Positions 1 to 11,216 of a DNA stretch of 64,000 bases are shown here, piece by piece. The stretch's first letter is position 1. Each line of letters opens with the position of its first letter. The stretch is from assembly GCF_026723825.1 (NCBI RefSeq), contig NZ_CP113519.1, positions 2,604,001 to 2,668,000 on the forward strand, in the 5' to 3' direction. The position numbers were made by a program, and so were the translations under genes. A model generated the notes under the pieces. That model worked only from the letters and a program-made list of their open reading frames with translations. It made no database searches and was not told where the DNA came from. This stretch comes from Pseudomonas sp. GOM7. Its GTDB lineage: Bacteria; Pseudomonadota; Gammaproteobacteria; Pseudomonadales; Pseudomonadaceae.

Positions 1-1101
1 CATCTTGAAAATGTTCTGCTCGTGGTGGCAGGCGTGGATCACCGCACCGGAGGCAAGGAACAGCAGGGCCTTGAAGAAGGCGTGGGTCATCAGGTGAAAG
101 ATCGCCGCATCCCAGGCGCCGACGCCCAGGGCGAGGAACATGTAGCCGATCTGGCTCATGGTCGAGTAGGCGAGGATGCGCTTGATGTCGGTCTGCACTA
201 GGGCGGCGAAGCCGGCCAGCACCAGGGTCACGCCGCCGACGATACCGACCAGCTCGAGAATTTCCGGGGTCAGCAGGAACAGGCCGTGGGTACGGGCGAT
301 CAGGTATACGCCGGCGGTGACCATGGTCGCCGCGTGGATCAGCGCCGACACCGGGGTCGGGCCAGCCATGGCGTCGGCCAGCCAGGTCTGCAACGGCAAC
401 TGGGCGGATTTACCGACCGCGCCGCCCAGCAGCATCAGCGTGGCGAGCCACAGCCAGGTGTCGCCGGCCGCGTATTGCTGCGGCGCCAGCACCATCAGCT
501 CCTGGATGTTCAGGGTGCCGAGGTTGATGAACAGCAGGAACATGCCGATCATCAGGAACACGTCGCCGACGCGAGTGACAATGAAGGCCTTGAGCGCTGC
601 GTTACCGTTGGGCACGTGCTTGTAGTAGAAGCCGATCAGCAGGTACGAGCACAGGCCCACGCCTTCCCAGCCGAAGAACAGCACCAGCAGGTTGTCGCCC
701 AATACCAGCAGCAACATGCTGAAGATGAACAGGTTGGTGTAGGCGAAGAAGCGTGAATAGCCTTCTTCACCGCGCATGTACCAGCTAGCGAACAGGTGAA
801 TCAGGAAACCCACGCCGGTGACCACACCGAGCATGGTGGCCGACAGGCCATCCAGATGCAGGGTGAAGCTCGGCGCCAGGCCTTCGACGCTCATCCACTG
901 CCACAGGGTGAGGCTGTAGGCGCCGCCGGCCGGCGGGTTGCCGAGGAACGCGGCGATGACCCAGGCAGCGCTGGCGGCGGCCAGGCCGATGGAGCCGACA
1001 CCGATCAGCGCGCTGGTGTTTTCCGAGAAGCGTCCGCGCGAGAAGGCCAGCAGCAGCCAGCCGAGCAGCGGGAAGAATAGAGTCAGGGCTAGAAGGTTCA
1101 T
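1..1101 (-). CDS. nuoL: NADH-quinone oxidoreductase subunit L (C-terminus beyond window)
   Basis: Membrane-arm proton-pumping subunit of respiratory complex I. The reading frame starts with ATG at 1101 ([18 protein letters not shown]) and stays open to the window edge, giving 367 codons of a protein usually a little over 600 residues. The Mrp-antiporter-like core is visible: [17 protein letters not shown], then [20 protein letters not shown] and [16 protein letters not shown], which carry the Glu, Lys and His residues of the proton channel. The start overlaps the nuoK stop as ATGA, so the two are translationally coupled. The remaining nuoM and nuoN would lie to the left of the window. Confidence 0.97.
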   Translation of the reverse strand, partial: MNLLALTLFFPLLGWLLLAFSRGRFSENTSALIGVGSIGLAAASAAWVIAAFLGNPPAGGAYSLTLWQWMSVEGLAPSFTLHLDGLSATMLGVVTGVGFLIHLFASWYMRGEEGYSRFFAYTNLFIFSMLLLVLGDNLLVLFFGWEGVGLCSYLLIGFYYKHVPNGNAALKAFIVTRVGDVFLMIGMFLLFINLGTLNIQELMVLAPQQYAAGDTWLWLATLMLLGGAVGKSAQLPLQTWLADAMAGPTPVSALIHAATMVTAGVYLIARTHGLFLLTPEILELVGIVGGVTLVLAGFAALVQTDIKRILAYSTMSQIGYMFLALGVGAWDAAIFHLMTHAFFKALLFLASGAVIHACHHEQNIFKM

Positions 1102-1406
1102 CCGCGCATCTCGCTGGCAGCGTCGATATCCAGGGTGTTGAAGCGGCGATACAGCTGCAGCAGGATCGCCAGGCCGATGCTGGCCTCGGCGGCTGCCAGG
1201 GTGATCACCAGAATGAACATCACCTGGCCGTCAGCCGCGCCCCAACGGGCGCCAGCGACGACGAAGGCCAGTGCAGCGGCGTTCATCATCACTTCCAGGC
1301 TCATCAGGATGAACAGGATGTTGCGCCGCACCATCAGGCCGACCAGGCCGATGCAGAACAGCACGCCGGCCAGGGCCAGGCCGTGTTCGAGTGGGATTCC
1401 AGTCAT
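1098..1406 (-). CDS. nuoK: NADH-quinone oxidoreductase subunit K
   Basis: Small membrane subunit of complex I, 102 aa, three transmembrane helices. The start [20 protein letters not shown] is chosen at 1406 because it matches the family's usual length and overlaps the nuoJ stop (ATGA); a longer open frame upstream is only nuoJ read out of frame. The conserved membrane Glu lies in the segment [16 protein letters not shown], and a second acidic residue follows in [13 protein letters not shown]. It is coupled at its 3' end to nuoL by another ATGA overlap. Confidence 0.97.
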   Translation of the reverse strand: MTGIPLEHGLALAGVLFCIGLVGLMVRRNILFILMSLEVMMNAAALAFVVAGARWGAADGQVMFILVITLAAAEASIGLAILLQLYRRFNTLDIDAASEMRG

Positions 1407-1912
1407 GCGGTGGGCTCCTTGGCGTCGTGGCGGCCCAGGTGGTAGGCGGCGACCAGTGCGGCGAGCAACAGCATGGAGGCCAGCTCTACCGCCAGCAGAT
1501 AAGGCCCGAACAGGCTGATACCGACTGCCTTGGCTTCCACCGTGGTGTGGCCGATATGGGCGTCGCTGACGTGATTGAGCAGCACATAGAGCAACTGGCC
1601 GAGCAGCAGGGCGCTGAGAATCGCCGGGCCGACCCAGATACCGGGCGTCAGCCACTTGCGCTCCTGCTCGGCGGCAGCCGGGCCGAGGTTGAGCATCATC
1701 ACCACGAAGACGAACAGCACCATGATGGCGCCGGCGTAGACGATGATTTCCAGCGCGCCGGCGAAGGGCGCACCGAGGGCGAAGAACACCATCGACACCG
1801 CCAGCAGCGAGACGATGAGATAGAGCAGGGCATGTACCGGGTTGGTGTTGGTAACCACCCCGACCGTCGCTGCCACCGCCACACCGGCGGCGAAGTAGAA
1901 CGCGAATTCCAT
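1403..1912 (-). CDS. nuoJ: NADH-quinone oxidoreductase subunit J
   Basis: Membrane subunit of complex I, 169 aa from the ATG at 1912 ([20 protein letters not shown]). A GAGGAG ribosome-binding site sits 7 bases upstream. The frame continues 51 codons further upstream, but that part is translated from the intergenic hairpin repeat and nuoI, so it is rejected. Several hydrophobic helices are present, including the conserved [18 protein letters not shown] segment that holds the flexible pi-bulge helix in the family. Unlike most junctions in this operon, nuoJ is separated from nuoI by 67 bases that contain a perfect stem-loop. Confidence 0.96.
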   Translation of the reverse strand: MEFAFYFAAGVAVAATVGVVTNTNPVHALLYLIVSLLAVSMVFFALGAPFAGALEIIVYAGAIMVLFVFVVMMLNLGPAAAEQERKWLTPGIWVGPAILSALLLGQLLYVLLNHVSDAHIGHTTVEAKAVGISLFGPYLLAVELASMLLLAALVAAYHLGRHDAKEPTA

Positions 1913-1929
1913 CAGAAGCTCCTCATTGC

Positions 1930-1968
1930 TCCCCTCTCCCGCGTGCGGGAGAGGGGCTGGGGGAGAGG
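1930..1968. repeat. Intra-operonic hairpin repeat between nuoI and nuoJ
   Basis: A perfect 12-bp inverted repeat (CCCCTCTCCCGC at 1930-1941, GCGGGAGAGGGG at 1944-1955) with a 2-base loop is followed by a second G-rich arm (1957-1968). This type of sequence is a common dispersed element in proteobacterial genomes. On the nuo mRNA it forms a strong stem without a U-tract, so it should not terminate transcription but could protect 3' ends or separate segments of the transcript. Confidence 0.8.
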
Positions 1969-1979
1969 GTAAGAACGAG

Positions 1980-2528
1980 TCATGGCAGCAGGCCCTTGAC
2001 GTTGATCGGCTCGGCCTCGTTCTGCGCGGCGCCCTTGGGCTTGCCGGCGATGGCCATACCGGCAACGCGGTAGAAGTTGTAGTCCGGGTTCTTGCCGGGG
2101 CCGCTGATCAGCAGGTCTTCCTTCTCGTACACCAGATCCTGGCGCTTGAACTCGCCCATCTCGAAATCGGGGGTGAGCTGGATCGCGGTGGTCGGGCAGG
2201 CTTCCTCGCACAGGCCGCAGAAGATGCAGCGCGAGAAGTTGATGCGGAAGAACTCCGGGTACCAGCGCCCGTCGTCGGTCTCGGCCTTCTGCAGCGAGAT
2301 GCAGCCCACCGGGCAGGCCACGGCGCACAGGTTGCAGGCCACGCAGCGTTCCTCGCCGTCGGGGTCGCGGGTCAGGACGATGCGGCCACGGTAGCGCGGC
2401 GGCAGGTAGACCGGTTCTTCCGGGTATTGCAGGGTGTCGCGCTTGCGAAAGCCATGGCTGAACACCATGACCAGGCTGCGCAGTTGGGTGCCGGTACCGA
2501 CCAGCACGTCCCAGATGTACTTGAACAT
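1980..2528 (-). CDS. nuoI: NADH-quinone oxidoreductase subunit I
   Basis: Peripheral-arm ferredoxin-like subunit of complex I, 182 aa, that carries two [4Fe-4S] clusters (N6a and N6b) passing electrons towards NuoB. The two binding motifs are visible: [15 protein letters not shown] near residues 62-76 and [16 protein letters not shown] near 101-116. The N-terminal part ([19 protein letters not shown]) is an amphipathic membrane-anchoring segment. An AAGGAGAAAAGCA leader precedes the ATG at 2528, 11 bases after nuoH. Confidence 0.97.
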   Translation of the reverse strand: MFKYIWDVLVGTGTQLRSLVMVFSHGFRKRDTLQYPEEPVYLPPRYRGRIVLTRDPDGEERCVACNLCAVACPVGCISLQKAETDDGRWYPEFFRINFSRCIFCGLCEEACPTTAIQLTPDFEMGEFKRQDLVYEKEDLLISGPGKNPDYNFYRVAGMAIAGKPKGAAQNEAEPINVKGLLP

Positions 2529-2539
2529 TGCTTTTCTCC

Positions 2540-3532
2540 TTACTGGGCCGTGGCCAGCACGACGGCGCCGGTCACCAGCAGGTTGATCAGGGTCAGCGGC
2601 AGGCAGAACTTCCAGCTAAAGGCCATGACCTGGTCATAGCGCGGGCGTGGGATCGACGCGCGCAGCAGGATGAAGATCATGATGAAGAAGGCCGTTTTCA
2701 GCGCGAACCAGAAGAACGGAATCTGCGGCAGGATGCCGAACGGGCCATGCCAGCCACCGAAGAACAGGGTTACCAGCAGCGCCGACACGGTGACGATGGC
2801 CACGTATTCGCCGACGAAGAACATGCCCCATTTCATGCCGGCATATTCGATGTGGTAACCATCGGCCAGCTCCTGCTCGGCTTCCGGCTGGTCGAACGGG
2901 TGACGGTGGGTCACGGCGACGGCGGCGATGAAGAAGGTACAGAAACCGAAGAACTGCGGAATGATGAACCACAGGTTCTGCGCCTGGTAGTCGACTATGT
3001 CGCGCATGTTGAACGAGCCGACCTGCGCCACTACGCCCATCAGCGCCAGGGCCAGGAACACCTCGTAGGAGATGGTCTGGGCCGAGGCACGCAGGCTGCC
3101 GAGCAGGGCGAACTTGTTGTTGCTCGACCAGCCGGCGAACAGCACGGCATAGACCGAAAGACCCGCCATGGCGAAGAAGAACAGGATGCCGATGTTCAGA
3201 TCCGCCACGCCCCAGGTCGGGGTGATGGGGATGATGGCGAAGGCCATCAGCATCGCCGAGAAGGCGATCATCGGCGCCAGGATGAAGATGAACTTGTCGG
3301 CGAACGGCGGCGTCCAGTCCTCCTTGAAGAACATCTTGATCATGTCGGCGGCGATCTGGAACATGCCGAACGGCCCCACACGGTTGGGGCCGTAGCGATC
3401 CTGCCACCAGCCGAGCAGACGGCGCTCGATGAAGCTCAGCAGCGCGCCGCAGACCACCACCACCAGCAGGATGACGATGGCCTTGAGTACCGCGATGACG
3501 ATCTCGATCAGTTCGGGCGTCAGCCAACTCAT
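2540..3532 (-). CDS. nuoH: NADH-quinone oxidoreductase subunit H
   Basis: Eight- to nine-helix membrane subunit of complex I at the junction of the two arms, forming the quinone entry chamber; 330 aa. The conserved acidic loop is clear ([19 protein letters not shown], about residues 215-233), as is the N-terminal [20 protein letters not shown] motif. The ATG at 3532 overlaps the nuoG stop as ATGA. Length and motifs match the family fully. Confidence 0.97.
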   Translation of the reverse strand: MSWLTPELIEIVIAVLKAIVILLVVVVCGALLSFIERRLLGWWQDRYGPNRVGPFGMFQIAADMIKMFFKEDWTPPFADKFIFILAPMIAFSAMLMAFAIIPITPTWGVADLNIGILFFFAMAGLSVYAVLFAGWSSNNKFALLGSLRASAQTISYEVFLALALMGVVAQVGSFNMRDIVDYQAQNLWFIIPQFFGFCTFFIAAVAVTHRHPFDQPEAEQELADGYHIEYAGMKWGMFFVGEYVAIVTVSALLVTLFFGGWHGPFGILPQIPFFWFALKTAFFIMIFILLRASIPRPRYDQVMAFSWKFCLPLTLINLLVTGAVVLATAQ

Positions 3533-6237
3533 TGCGCGGCCTCCTGCAGCAGGGTCACGCTGGCACCGGCGAGCGTCGCGGCAATGCCCGGCAAGCCGAC
3601 CGGTAGGCCGACCAGGCCAATGGCCAGGTCATCACGCACCTGCAGCGGCAGGCGCAGGGCCTGGCCGTTGACGCGCAGGGCCAGCAGCGCGCCGTCATTC
3701 ACCCCCAGGCGTGCCGCTTCATCGCGGGCCAGGGCCACATAGGGCTCGGGCATGCGTTCCTGAATCGGTTTGGCGCGCGCGGAGTTTTCCTCGCTGCCGA
3801 ACAGGTGGTGCAGCGGCGCCACCTGCCAGGTGCCGGCTGCCGGGTTGAACGCGGCGTTCACGGCGAACCAGGGCAGGGCGTTGCCGGCAGCTTCGAGCAG
3901 GCGTACGCCGGGGTCGCCAGCGCGCAGATGACCACCGACCTCGTCCTGGAATTTGTTCCAGGCCTGCGGCGAGTTCCAGCCCGGCGACCAGGCGAACGGA
4001 ATCTGTTGCCGATCTTCCTTGCTGCCGGCGTAGCCTTCCATGGAGAAGGCGAAGGCGGTGTCCTGATCTTGCGGCTGACGCGGCTCGTGCACGCTGATAT
4101 TAGCGCGCATGGCGGTACGACCACTGTAGCGGTGCGGCTCGCGAGCGAGCTTGAGGCCCTTGATGCGGAACGAGGCGCTAGGCGCGGCGTCCTTGATGCC
4201 GGCCAGCAGCGGGTTGCTGGCGGCGCAGGCCTCGGTGACCTGATCCAGTTGCGTCCAGTCCACGGCCTTGCCTTGCAGGGTGCTGTGCAGCGCGTGCAGC
4301 CAGCGCCAGCCTTCGCGGATCAGAATATTGCTGTCGTAGTAGCTCGGCTCATAGACCTGGAAGAAGCGCTGGGCGCGGCCTTCGAGGCTGACCAGGGTGC
4401 CGTCGCCTTCGGCGAAGCTGGCCGCCGGCAGCAGCAGGTGGGCGCGTTCGCTGGTGGCGGTGCGCTGGTGATCGGCGACGATCAGCGTCTGTGCTGCGCT
4501 GAGTGCGGCATCGACCTTGGCGGCATCGGCGCGGCGGTACAGGTCGTTTTCCAGCACGATCACGGCATCGGCCTGGCCGTTGCTCAGAGCATCGAGTGCG
4601 GCATCGACGGAGTCGCCACCGAGCAGGGCCAGCCCCAGGCTGTTGGCCTCGGGCACCACCAGGCTCAGCGAGCCGTTCTTCTCGCGGTTCTTCAGCGCGT
4701 TGGCGACATTGGCGGCGGCTTCGATCAGGGCTTTATCGCCCAGGGAGGCGCCGGAAACGATCAGTGGGCGCTTGGCATTGATCAGGGCATCGGCGATGCG
4801 CTGCACCAGTTCGCCGGCTTCGGCGTCCAGGCCGTCGACGGCCGGTGCGCTCGGGTCGATGGCGTGGGCCACGGCGAAACCGATACGGGCCAGGTCGGCC
4901 GGCGCGGCGTGCACGCACTGCTCGGCGATATCGTCGAGGCGGGTTTCAGCGACGCTGGCGATGAACAGCGGGTGCAGAGCGTGTTGAGCGACGTTCTGCA
5001 CCGCCGCCATGTGCCAGTCCTGAATACGCGCACCGGCAGCGATTTCGGTGGCCTTGCCCTTGACCGCCTGGCGCAGGGCCAGGGCCAGGCGTGCGGCGGT
5101 CTGGGTCAGGTCTTCGCCGAGGACGAAAATGGCGTCGTGCAGCTCGACATCGCGCAGGGTCGGGGTCGGCAGCGGGCCGTTTTGCAGGATGTCGCGGATC
5201 AGGCGGATATTGGCCAGTTCGCCAGCGGCGATGCCGCTATAGAAGTTGTTGGCGCCCACCAGTTCGCGCAGGGCGAAGTTGGCTTCGAGGCTGGCGCGCG
5301 GCGAGCCAATGCCGATCACACGCTTGCCCTTGAGCAGCTCGGCGGCCTTGTCCAGCGCGGCATCGATACCGATGGCCTGGCCGGCCAGCAGTGGCTGACG
5401 CGGGCGATCTTCGCGGTTGACGTAGCCATAGCCGAAGCGGCCACGGTCGCAGAGGAAGTACTGGTTGACCGAGCCGTTGAAGCGGTTCTCGATACGGCGC
5501 AGCTCGCCGTAGCGCTCACCGGGGCTGATGTTGCAGCCGCTGGAGCAGCCATGGCAGATGCTCGGGGCGAACTGCATGTCCCACTTGCGGTTGTAGCGCT
5601 CGGAGTGGGTCTTGTCGGTGAACACACCGGTCGGGCAGACCTCGACCAGGTTGCCGGAGAACTCGCTTTCCAGCGTGCCGTCCTCGACGCGGCCGAAGTA
5701 CACGTTGTCGTGCGCGCCGTAGACGCCCAGGTCGGTGCCGCCGGCGTAGTCCTTGTAGTAGCGCACGCAGCGGTAGCAGGCGATGCAGCGGTTCATCTCA
5801 TGAGCGATAAAGGGGCCCAACTCTTGGTTTTGATGAGTCCGCTTGGTAAAGCGATAGCGACGGGCGTTGTGCCCGGTCATCACCGTCATGTCCTGCAGGT
5901 GGCAGTGGCCGCCTTCCTCGCACACCGGGCAGTCGTGCGGGTGGTTGGTCATCAGCCATTCGACGACGCTGGCGCGAAATTGCTTGGCTTCTTCGTCGTC
6001 AATGGAAATCCAGGTGTTGTCGGTGGCGGGTGTCATGCAGGACATGACCAGACGACCACGGGTGTCGTTCTCGTCGTTGTACTGCTTGACCGCGCACTGG
6101 CGGCACGCCCCAACGCTGCCAAGCGCCGGGTGCCAGCAGAAGTAGGGGATATCGAGTCCGAGGGACAGGCAGGCCTGCAGGAGGTTGTCTGCACCATCGA
6201 CTTCGAAATCTTTGCCGTCTACGTGGATAGTGGCCAT
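3529..6237 (-). CDS. nuoG: NADH-quinone oxidoreductase subunit G
   Basis: Largest peripheral subunit of complex I, 902 aa, similar in length to the E. coli protein. The N-terminal [2Fe-2S] ferredoxin domain has Cys34, Cys45, Cys48 and Cys67. It is followed by the His/Cys motif [14 protein letters not shown] (about 99-112), a [4Fe-4S] set [12 protein letters not shown] with a distal CP, and the extra CHGCSSGC motif that holds cluster N7 in E. coli-type enzymes. The C-terminal two thirds is a molybdopterin-oxidoreductase-like fold without cofactor. It starts at the ATG at 6237, 58 bases after nuoF, with no better alternative. Confidence 0.97.
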   Translation of the reverse strand: MATIHVDGKDFEVDGADNLLQACLSLGLDIPYFCWHPALGSVGACRQCAVKQYNDENDTRGRLVMSCMTPATDNTWISIDDEEAKQFRASVVEWLMTNHPHDCPVCEEGGHCHLQDMTVMTGHNARRYRFTKRTHQNQELGPFIAHEMNRCIACYRCVRYYKDYAGGTDLGVYGAHDNVYFGRVEDGTLESEFSGNLVEVCPTGVFTDKTHSERYNRKWDMQFAPSICHGCSSGCNISPGERYGELRRIENRFNGSVNQYFLCDRGRFGYGYVNREDRPRQPLLAGQAIGIDAALDKAAELLKGKRVIGIGSPRASLEANFALRELVGANNFYSGIAAGELANIRLIRDILQNGPLPTPTLRDVELHDAIFVLGEDLTQTAARLALALRQAVKGKATEIAAGARIQDWHMAAVQNVAQHALHPLFIASVAETRLDDIAEQCVHAAPADLARIGFAVAHAIDPSAPAVDGLDAEAGELVQRIADALINAKRPLIVSGASLGDKALIEAAANVANALKNREKNGSLSLVVPEANSLGLALLGGDSVDAALDALSNGQADAVIVLENDLYRRADAAKVDAALSAAQTLIVADHQRTATSERAHLLLPAASFAEGDGTLVSLEGRAQRFFQVYEPSYYDSNILIREGWRWLHALHSTLQGKAVDWTQLDQVTEACAASNPLLAGIKDAAPSASFRIKGLKLAREPHRYSGRTAMRANISVHEPRQPQDQDTAFAFSMEGYAGSKEDRQQIPFAWSPGWNSPQAWNKFQDEVGGHLRAGDPGVRLLEAAGNALPWFAVNAAFNPAAGTWQVAPLHHLFGSEENSARAKPIQERMPEPYVALARDEAARLGVNDGALLALRVNGQALRLPLQVRDDLAIGLVGLPVGLPGIAATLAGASVTLLQEAAQ

Positions 6238-6295
6238 TTCTTTAAGTCTTCGTTTACCCGCTGGTTAAAGCGGCTGGCTAAGGGAATTCGTCTGT

Positions 6296-7660
6296 TCAGC
6301 TCGCGGTCGCCGGCGTGCGGGGCGTGGTCGCCACCTGGGCCACACCGGCCTCGAACTCTTCACGGAAATACTTGATCGCGCTGCCCAGCGGCTCTACGGC
6401 GCCTGGTGCGTGCGCGCAGAAAGTCTTGCCCGGGCCGAGGAAGTTGACCAGGCCGAGCAGGGTTTCGATGTCCTCGCGGCTGCCTTGCTTGCGCTCCAGG
6501 GCACGGAGAATCTTCACGCTCCACGGCAGGCCGTCGCGGCACGGCGTACACCAGCCACAGGACTCGCGAGCGAAGAACTCTTCCATGTTGCGCAGCAGGG
6601 ACACCATGTTGATCGAGTCGTCCACTGCCAGTGCCAGGCCGGTGCCCATGCGCGTGCCGACCTTGGCGATGCCGCCGGCGTACATCTGCGCCTCGAGGTG
6701 CTCGGGCAGCAGGAAACCGGTGCCGGCACCGCCAGGCTGCCAGCACTTGAGCCTGTAGCCGTCGCGCATGCCGCCGGCATGGTCCTCGAACAGCTCGCGC
6801 GCTGTGACGCCGAACGGCAGTTCCCACAGGCCGGGGTTCTTCACCTTGCCGGAGAAGCCCATCAGCTTGGTGCCGTGGTCTTCGCTGCCGGGGCGTGCGA
6901 GGCCCTTGTACCAGTCCACGCCCTGGCCGACGATGGCCGGCACGTTGCACAGGGTCTCGACGTTGTTGACGCAGGTGGGCTTGCCCCAGACGCCGACGGC
7001 AGCGGGGAAGGGCGGCTTGGCGCGCGGGTTGGCGCGGCGGCCTTCCAGCGAGTTGATCAGCGCGGTTTCCTCGCCGCAGATGTAGCGGCCGGCGCCGGTA
7101 TGCACGAACAGCTCGAAGTCGAAGCCGCTGCCAAAGATGTTCTTGCCGAGCAGGCCGGCAGCCTTGGCTTCCTCGATGGCGCGATTGAGGTTGGCGGCGG
7201 CGTCGACGTATTCGCCACGCAGGAAGATGTAGCCGCGGTAGGCCTTGAGCGCACGCGCCGAGATCAGCATGCCTTCCACCAGCAGGTGCGGCAGTTGCTC
7301 CATCAGCAGGCGGTCTTTCCAGGTGTTGGGCTCCATTTCGTCCGCATTGCACAGCAGGTAGCGGATGTTCATGGATTCGTCGGCCGGCATCAGGCCCCAC
7401 TTCACCCCGGTGGGGAAGCCGGCGCCGCCACGGCCCTTGAGGCCGGATTCCTTGACGGTCTGCACGATGTCGGCCTGGGCCATCTCGGTCAGTGCCTTGC
7501 GCGCGGCCGTGTAGCCGTTCTTCTGCTGGTACTCCTGCAGCCATACCGGCTGGGCGTCGTCACGCAGACGCCAGGTCAGCGGGTGGGTTTCTTCGCTGCG
7601 GGCGATGCGGTTGGCCGGGCCGATGGAGGTCAGGATCTTCATAGCGGTGCGCCGACTCAT
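6296..7660 (-). CDS. nuoF: NADH-quinone oxidoreductase subunit F
   Basis: NADH- and FMN-binding subunit where electrons enter complex I. Visible motifs are the glycine-rich [17 protein letters not shown], the long [20 protein letters not shown] block, and the N3 [4Fe-4S] set [12 protein letters not shown] with the distal Cys in [10 protein letters not shown]. Two starts are possible: ATG at 7660 (454 aa), which overlaps the nuoE stop as ATGA, and ATG at 7642 (448 aa, [16 protein letters not shown]). The coupled start is annotated, but the shorter form is equally compatible with relatives. Confidence 0.95.
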   Translation of the reverse strand: MSRRTAMKILTSIGPANRIARSEETHPLTWRLRDDAQPVWLQEYQQKNGYTAARKALTEMAQADIVQTVKESGLKGRGGAGFPTGVKWGLMPADESMNIRYLLCNADEMEPNTWKDRLLMEQLPHLLVEGMLISARALKAYRGYIFLRGEYVDAAANLNRAIEEAKAAGLLGKNIFGSGFDFELFVHTGAGRYICGEETALINSLEGRRANPRAKPPFPAAVGVWGKPTCVNNVETLCNVPAIVGQGVDWYKGLARPGSEDHGTKLMGFSGKVKNPGLWELPFGVTARELFEDHAGGMRDGYRLKCWQPGGAGTGFLLPEHLEAQMYAGGIAKVGTRMGTGLALAVDDSINMVSLLRNMEEFFARESCGWCTPCRDGLPWSVKILRALERKQGSREDIETLLGLVNFLGPGKTFCAHAPGAVEPLGSAIKYFREEFEAGVAQVATTPRTPATAS

Positions 7661-8151
7661 GGATAGTCCTCCAGCAGCTTGGCGACGCCGTCAGGTTGGA
7701 CGTCGCCGAAGGTGTCGTCGTCGATCATCAGCGCAGGAGCCTTGTCGCAGTTGCCCAGGCAACACACCGGCAGCAGGGTGAAGCGATTGTCGCTGGTGGT
7801 CTGGCCAAGGCCGATGCCGAGCTGCTTCTGCATCTCACTGACCACCGATTCATGGCCGCCGATGTAGCAGGTCATGCTGTCGCACACGCGGATCACGTGG
7901 CGGCCCACCGGCTGGCGGAAGATCTGGCTGTAGAAAGTGGCCACGCCCTCGACGTCGCTGGCCGGGATGCCGAGAATTTCGCCAATGGCGTCAGCGGCAC
8001 CGTCCGGCACCCAGCCGCGTGCCTTCTGCACGATCTTCAGCGCCTCGATGCTGGCGGCGCGCGGGTCTTCGTAGTGATGCATCTCGTGCTCGATGGCCGA
8101 GCGCTCGGTTTCGCTGAGGGTGAAACGGTCGGTCTGAATTAGCGTGCTCAT
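7657..8151 (-). CDS. nuoE: NADH-quinone oxidoreductase subunit E
   Basis: Thioredoxin-like [2Fe-2S] subunit (cluster N1a) of complex I that partners NuoF, 164 aa from the ATG at 8151 ([20 protein letters not shown]). The four ligands are CDSMTC (C-x4-C) and CLGNC (C-x3-C). The frame is open for another 119 codons upstream, but that part is nuoCD in another frame. Two bases separate it from the nuoCD stop; the nuoF start overlaps its own stop. Confidence 0.96.
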   Translation of the reverse strand: MSTLIQTDRFTLSETERSAIEHEMHHYEDPRAASIEALKIVQKARGWVPDGAADAIGEILGIPASDVEGVATFYSQIFRQPVGRHVIRVCDSMTCYIGGHESVVSEMQKQLGIGLGQTTSDNRFTLLPVCCLGNCDKAPALMIDDDTFGDVQPDGVAKLLEDYP

Positions 8152-8153
8152 GA

Positions 8154-9935
8154 TCAGCGGTCCACGTCGGCCATGACGAAGTCGATACTGCCAAGATAGG
8201 CGATCAGATCCGCCACCATGCTGCCGCGGATCACCGAGGGGATCTGCTGCAGGTGGGCGAAGCTGGGGGTGCGAATCCGGGTGCGGTAGCTCATGGTGCT
8301 GCCGTCGCTCGTCAGGTAGTAGCTGTTGATGCCCTTGGTCGCCTCGATCATCTGGAAGGCTTCGTTGGCCGGCATGACCGGGCCCCAGGAAACCTGCAGG
8401 AAGTGGGTGATCAGGGTTTCGATGTGCTGCAGCGTGCGCTCTTTCGGCGGCGGCGTGGTCAGCGGGTGATCGGCCTTGTACGGGCCTTCCGGCATGTTCT
8501 TCAGGCACTGATCGATGATGCGGATGCTCTGGCGCATCTCCTCCACCCGCACCATGCAGCGGTCATAGGCATCGCCATTGGCCGCCAGCGGCACCTCGAA
8601 CTCGAAGTGCTCGTAGCCGGAGTAGGGGCGTGCCTTGCGCAGGTCGAAGTCGCAACCGGTAGCGCGCAAGCCGGCACCGGTGGTGCCCCATTCCAGCGCT
8701 TCCTTGGTGTTGTATTGCGCCACGCCTATGGTACGGGCCTTGAGGATGCTGTTCTTCAGCGCCGCCTTCTCGTATTCGTCGAGGCGTTTGGGCAGCCAGT
8801 CGACGAATTCCTTGACCAGCTTGTCCCAGCCGCGCGGCAGGTCGTGGGCGACGCCGCCGATGCGGTACCAGGCCGGGTGCAGGCGGAAGCCGGTGATGGC
8901 TTCGATCACCTTGTAGGCGCGTTGGCGGTCGGTGAAGGTGAAGAACACCGGGGTCATTGCGCCAACGTCCTGGATGTAGGTACCGAGGAACAGCAAATGG
9001 CTGGTGATGCGGAAGAACTCGGCGAGCATCACGCGGATGAAGTCGACACGGGCCGGCACCTTGATGCCGGCCAGCTTCTCCACCGAAAGCACGTAGGGCA
9101 GGTTGTTCATCACCCCGCCGAGGTAGTCGATGCGGTCTGTGTAGGGGATGAAGCTGTGCCAGCTCTGCCGTTCGGCCATCTTTTCGGCGCCACGGTGGTG
9201 GTAGCCGATCTCCGGCACGCAATCGACGATCTCTTCGCCGTCGAGCTGCAGGATGATGCGGAAGGCACCATGCGCCGATGGGTGGTTGGGGCCGAGGTTG
9301 AGGAACATGTAGTCCTCGTGCTCACCGCCGCGTTTCATGCCCCAGTCTTCAGGGCGGAAGCGCGCAGCTTCTTCCTCAAGCTGTTGCTTGGCCAGGGTCA
9401 GGCTGAACGGATCGAATTCGGTGGCGCGCGCCGGGTAGTCCTTGCGCAGCGGGTGACCTTCCCAGGTCGGCGGCATCATGATGCGGCTCAGGTGTGGGTG
9501 GCCGCTGAAGGTGATGCCGTACAGATCCCAGACTTCGCGCTCGTACCAGTTGGCGTTGGGCCAGATGCCGGTGGCGCTGGGCAGGTTGAGGTCGCGCTCG
9601 GACAAGGCGACCTTGATCATCACGTCACTGTTACGCTCCAGCGACATCAGGTGATAGAACACCGTGAAGTCGGCGTCCGGCAGGCCGCGACGCTGGGTGC
9701 GCAGGCGCTCGTCGATGCCATGCAGGTCATAGAGCATCACGTAGGGGCGCGGCAGGTTGCGCAGGCAGGTGAGCACGTCGATGAGGCGCTCACGGGCGAC
9801 CCAGAGTACCGGCATGCCGGTGCGCGTCGCTTGCAGGGTGAAGCTGTCTTCGCCAAAGCGGGCTTGAAGTTCGGTGACGACGTCCTGGTCGTCAGCCTTG
9901 TAAGGCGGTATGGACACAACGGTGTCTTGAGTCAT
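8154..9935 (-). CDS. nuoC: NADH-quinone oxidoreductase fused subunit C/D
   Basis: Fused NuoC-NuoD protein of complex I, 593 aa. About residues 1-190 are the NuoC (30-kDa) domain with the signature [15 protein letters not shown] stretch, here [17 protein letters not shown]. From about 210 to the end is the NuoD (49-kDa, hydrogenase-like) domain with [15 protein letters not shown] and the quinone-site region [12 protein letters not shown]. The fusion is normal for Pseudomonas and enterobacteria. ATG at 9935 is used ([18 protein letters not shown]). The gap to nuoB is 63 bases. Confidence 0.97.
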   Translation of the reverse strand: MTQDTVVSIPPYKADDQDVVTELQARFGEDSFTLQATRTGMPVLWVARERLIDVLTCLRNLPRPYVMLYDLHGIDERLRTQRRGLPDADFTVFYHLMSLERNSDVMIKVALSERDLNLPSATGIWPNANWYEREVWDLYGITFSGHPHLSRIMMPPTWEGHPLRKDYPARATEFDPFSLTLAKQQLEEEAARFRPEDWGMKRGGEHEDYMFLNLGPNHPSAHGAFRIILQLDGEEIVDCVPEIGYHHRGAEKMAERQSWHSFIPYTDRIDYLGGVMNNLPYVLSVEKLAGIKVPARVDFIRVMLAEFFRITSHLLFLGTYIQDVGAMTPVFFTFTDRQRAYKVIEAITGFRLHPAWYRIGGVAHDLPRGWDKLVKEFVDWLPKRLDEYEKAALKNSILKARTIGVAQYNTKEALEWGTTGAGLRATGCDFDLRKARPYSGYEHFEFEVPLAANGDAYDRCMVRVEEMRQSIRIIDQCLKNMPEGPYKADHPLTTPPPKERTLQHIETLITHFLQVSWGPVMPANEAFQMIEATKGINSYYLTSDGSTMSYRTRIRTPSFAHLQQIPSVIRGSMVADLIAYLGSIDFVMADVDR

Positions 9936-9998
9936 GGTCTCGGTCGCTGTCGATCAACGTAGAAAGTGGGCATGACGCTTGCGCAGGCAAGCATCGGC

Positions 9999-10676
9999 TC
10001 AGACTTCGTCGGGGCTACGCAGGTTGGTAACGGCGATTCGCTGCTCGCGGCGCTGTTCCTTCTGCGAAGGCATTTCGGCACGGTAGATGCCTTGATCGCC
10101 AACGACCCAGGATAGCGGGCGGCGCTCCTGGCCGATGGATTCCTGCAGCAGCATCAAGCCTTGCAGGAACGCCTCCGGACGGGGCGGGCAGCCGGGAATG
10201 TAGACGTCCACGGGGAGGAACTTGTCCACGCCCTGAACGACCGAGTAGATGTCGTACATGCCGCCGGAGTTGGCGCATGAACCCATGGAGATGACCCACT
10301 TGGGTTCCAGCATCTGCTCGTAGAGACGCTGGATGACCGGCGCCATCTTGATGAAGCAGGTGCCGGCGATGACCATGAAGTCGGCCTGGCGGGGGGATGC
10401 GCGAATGACTTCCGCACCGAAACGCGCGATGTCGTGCGGGGCGGTGAAGGCGGTGGTCATTTCCACATAGCAGCAGGACAGGCCGAAGTTGTACGGCCAC
10501 AAGGAATTCTTGCGCCCCCAGTTGACCGCGCCGTTAAGCACGTCCGAGAGCTTGCCCATGTAGATGTTCTTGTGAACCTGATCCTCTAGCAGCGGGTCGG
10601 AGACGACCTCCCGCTGGCCGATCGGATACGCCTCATTGGGCGCATTCGGGTCGACCCGAGTAAGTTTGTATTGCAT
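9999..10676 (-). CDS. nuoB: NADH-quinone oxidoreductase subunit B
   Basis: Complex I subunit that holds the terminal [4Fe-4S] cluster N2 next to the quinone site; 225 aa. The ligands are the adjacent cysteines in GLSCCYVEM, the Cys in [13 protein letters not shown] and the Cys in [11 protein letters not shown]. The start is the ATG at 10676 ([17 protein letters not shown]) behind a GAGG ribosome-binding site. A TTG two codons earlier is possible but lacks support. It lies 10 bases after nuoA. Confidence 0.96.
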   Translation of the reverse strand: MQYKLTRVDPNAPNEAYPIGQREVVSDPLLEDQVHKNIYMGKLSDVLNGAVNWGRKNSLWPYNFGLSCCYVEMTTAFTAPHDIARFGAEVIRASPRQADFMVIAGTCFIKMAPVIQRLYEQMLEPKWVISMGSCANSGGMYDIYSVVQGVDKFLPVDVYIPGCPPRPEAFLQGLMLLQESIGQERRPLSWVVGDQGIYRAEMPSQKEQRREQRIAVTNLRSPDEV

Positions 10677-10686
10677 CGCCAAAGCC

Positions 10687-11100
10687 TCATTGTTTTAGCT
10701 TCGCCTGCCGTTCACGACGTCCCTGCGGTGCCCAATCGAGCGCCCCGATACGCCAAAGATAGACAAGACCTGCCAACAGAATTGCTATGAAAACTGTAGC
10801 TTCGATCAGGCCCGCCCAGCCGCTTTCGCGCACCGAGACTGCCCAAGCGAAGAGATAGAGGGCTTCAACGTCGAAGATCACGAAGAGCATCGCGACCAGA
10901 TAGAACTTGGCTGACAGGCGCAGACGCGCGCTGCCGGTAGGAAGCATGCCCGACTCGAAAGGCTCGTTCTTGCTACGTCCCCAGGCCTTGCTGCCGAGCA
11001 GACTGGAAAGGCCGAGCATGAAGGCAATGAGCCCGCAGACACCCAGCAAGAAGACAGCGAAAGCCCAGTTCTGGGACATGGTCGTTACCGCATCAGGCAT
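10687..11100 (-). CDS. nuoA: NADH-quinone oxidoreductase subunit A
   Basis: First gene of the nuo operon: small membrane subunit of complex I, 137 aa, three transmembrane helices. The family signature is [19 protein letters not shown] followed by [20 protein letters not shown], with the conserved acidic residues. The ATG at 11100 has an AAGGGG ribosome-binding site at good spacing. An internal ATG seven codons later lacks one and is rejected. Confidence 0.96.
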   Translation of the reverse strand: MPDAVTTMSQNWAFAVFLLGVCGLIAFMLGLSSLLGSKAWGRSKNEPFESGMLPTGSARLRLSAKFYLVAMLFVIFDVEALYLFAWAVSVRESGWAGLIEATVFIAILLAGLVYLWRIGALDWAPQGRRERQAKLKQ

Positions 11101-11186
11101 GCCGGTACCCCTTGGTAAAGAGACGGCTTCTATTATTCATGATGGAGCCGCGCAGGCTGCACGGGCTCTGAAAAATCCTGAAAACA

Positions 11187-11216
11187 ATTCTATGCCCGAT
11201 GAACGGCATAAGTAAA
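11187..11216 (-). promoter_or_regulatory. Candidate sigma-70 promoter of the nuo operon
   Basis: On the minus strand, TTTACT (11211-11216) or TTACTT (11210-11215) is followed after 18 or 17 bases by TAGAAT (11187-11192), a 5/6 match to the -10 consensus. Transcription would start about 80 bases before nuoA. This is by inspection only. Confidence 0.45.

Noticed and set aside
1957..1968. G-rich arm CTGGGGGAGAGG as an FtsK-orienting motif
   Set aside because: It does not match GGGNAGGG and belongs to the nuoI-nuoJ repeat.
3805..6375. 856-codon open frame on the plus strand
   Set aside because: It is antisense to nuoG; its composition and lack of any family motif mark it as a high-GC shadow.
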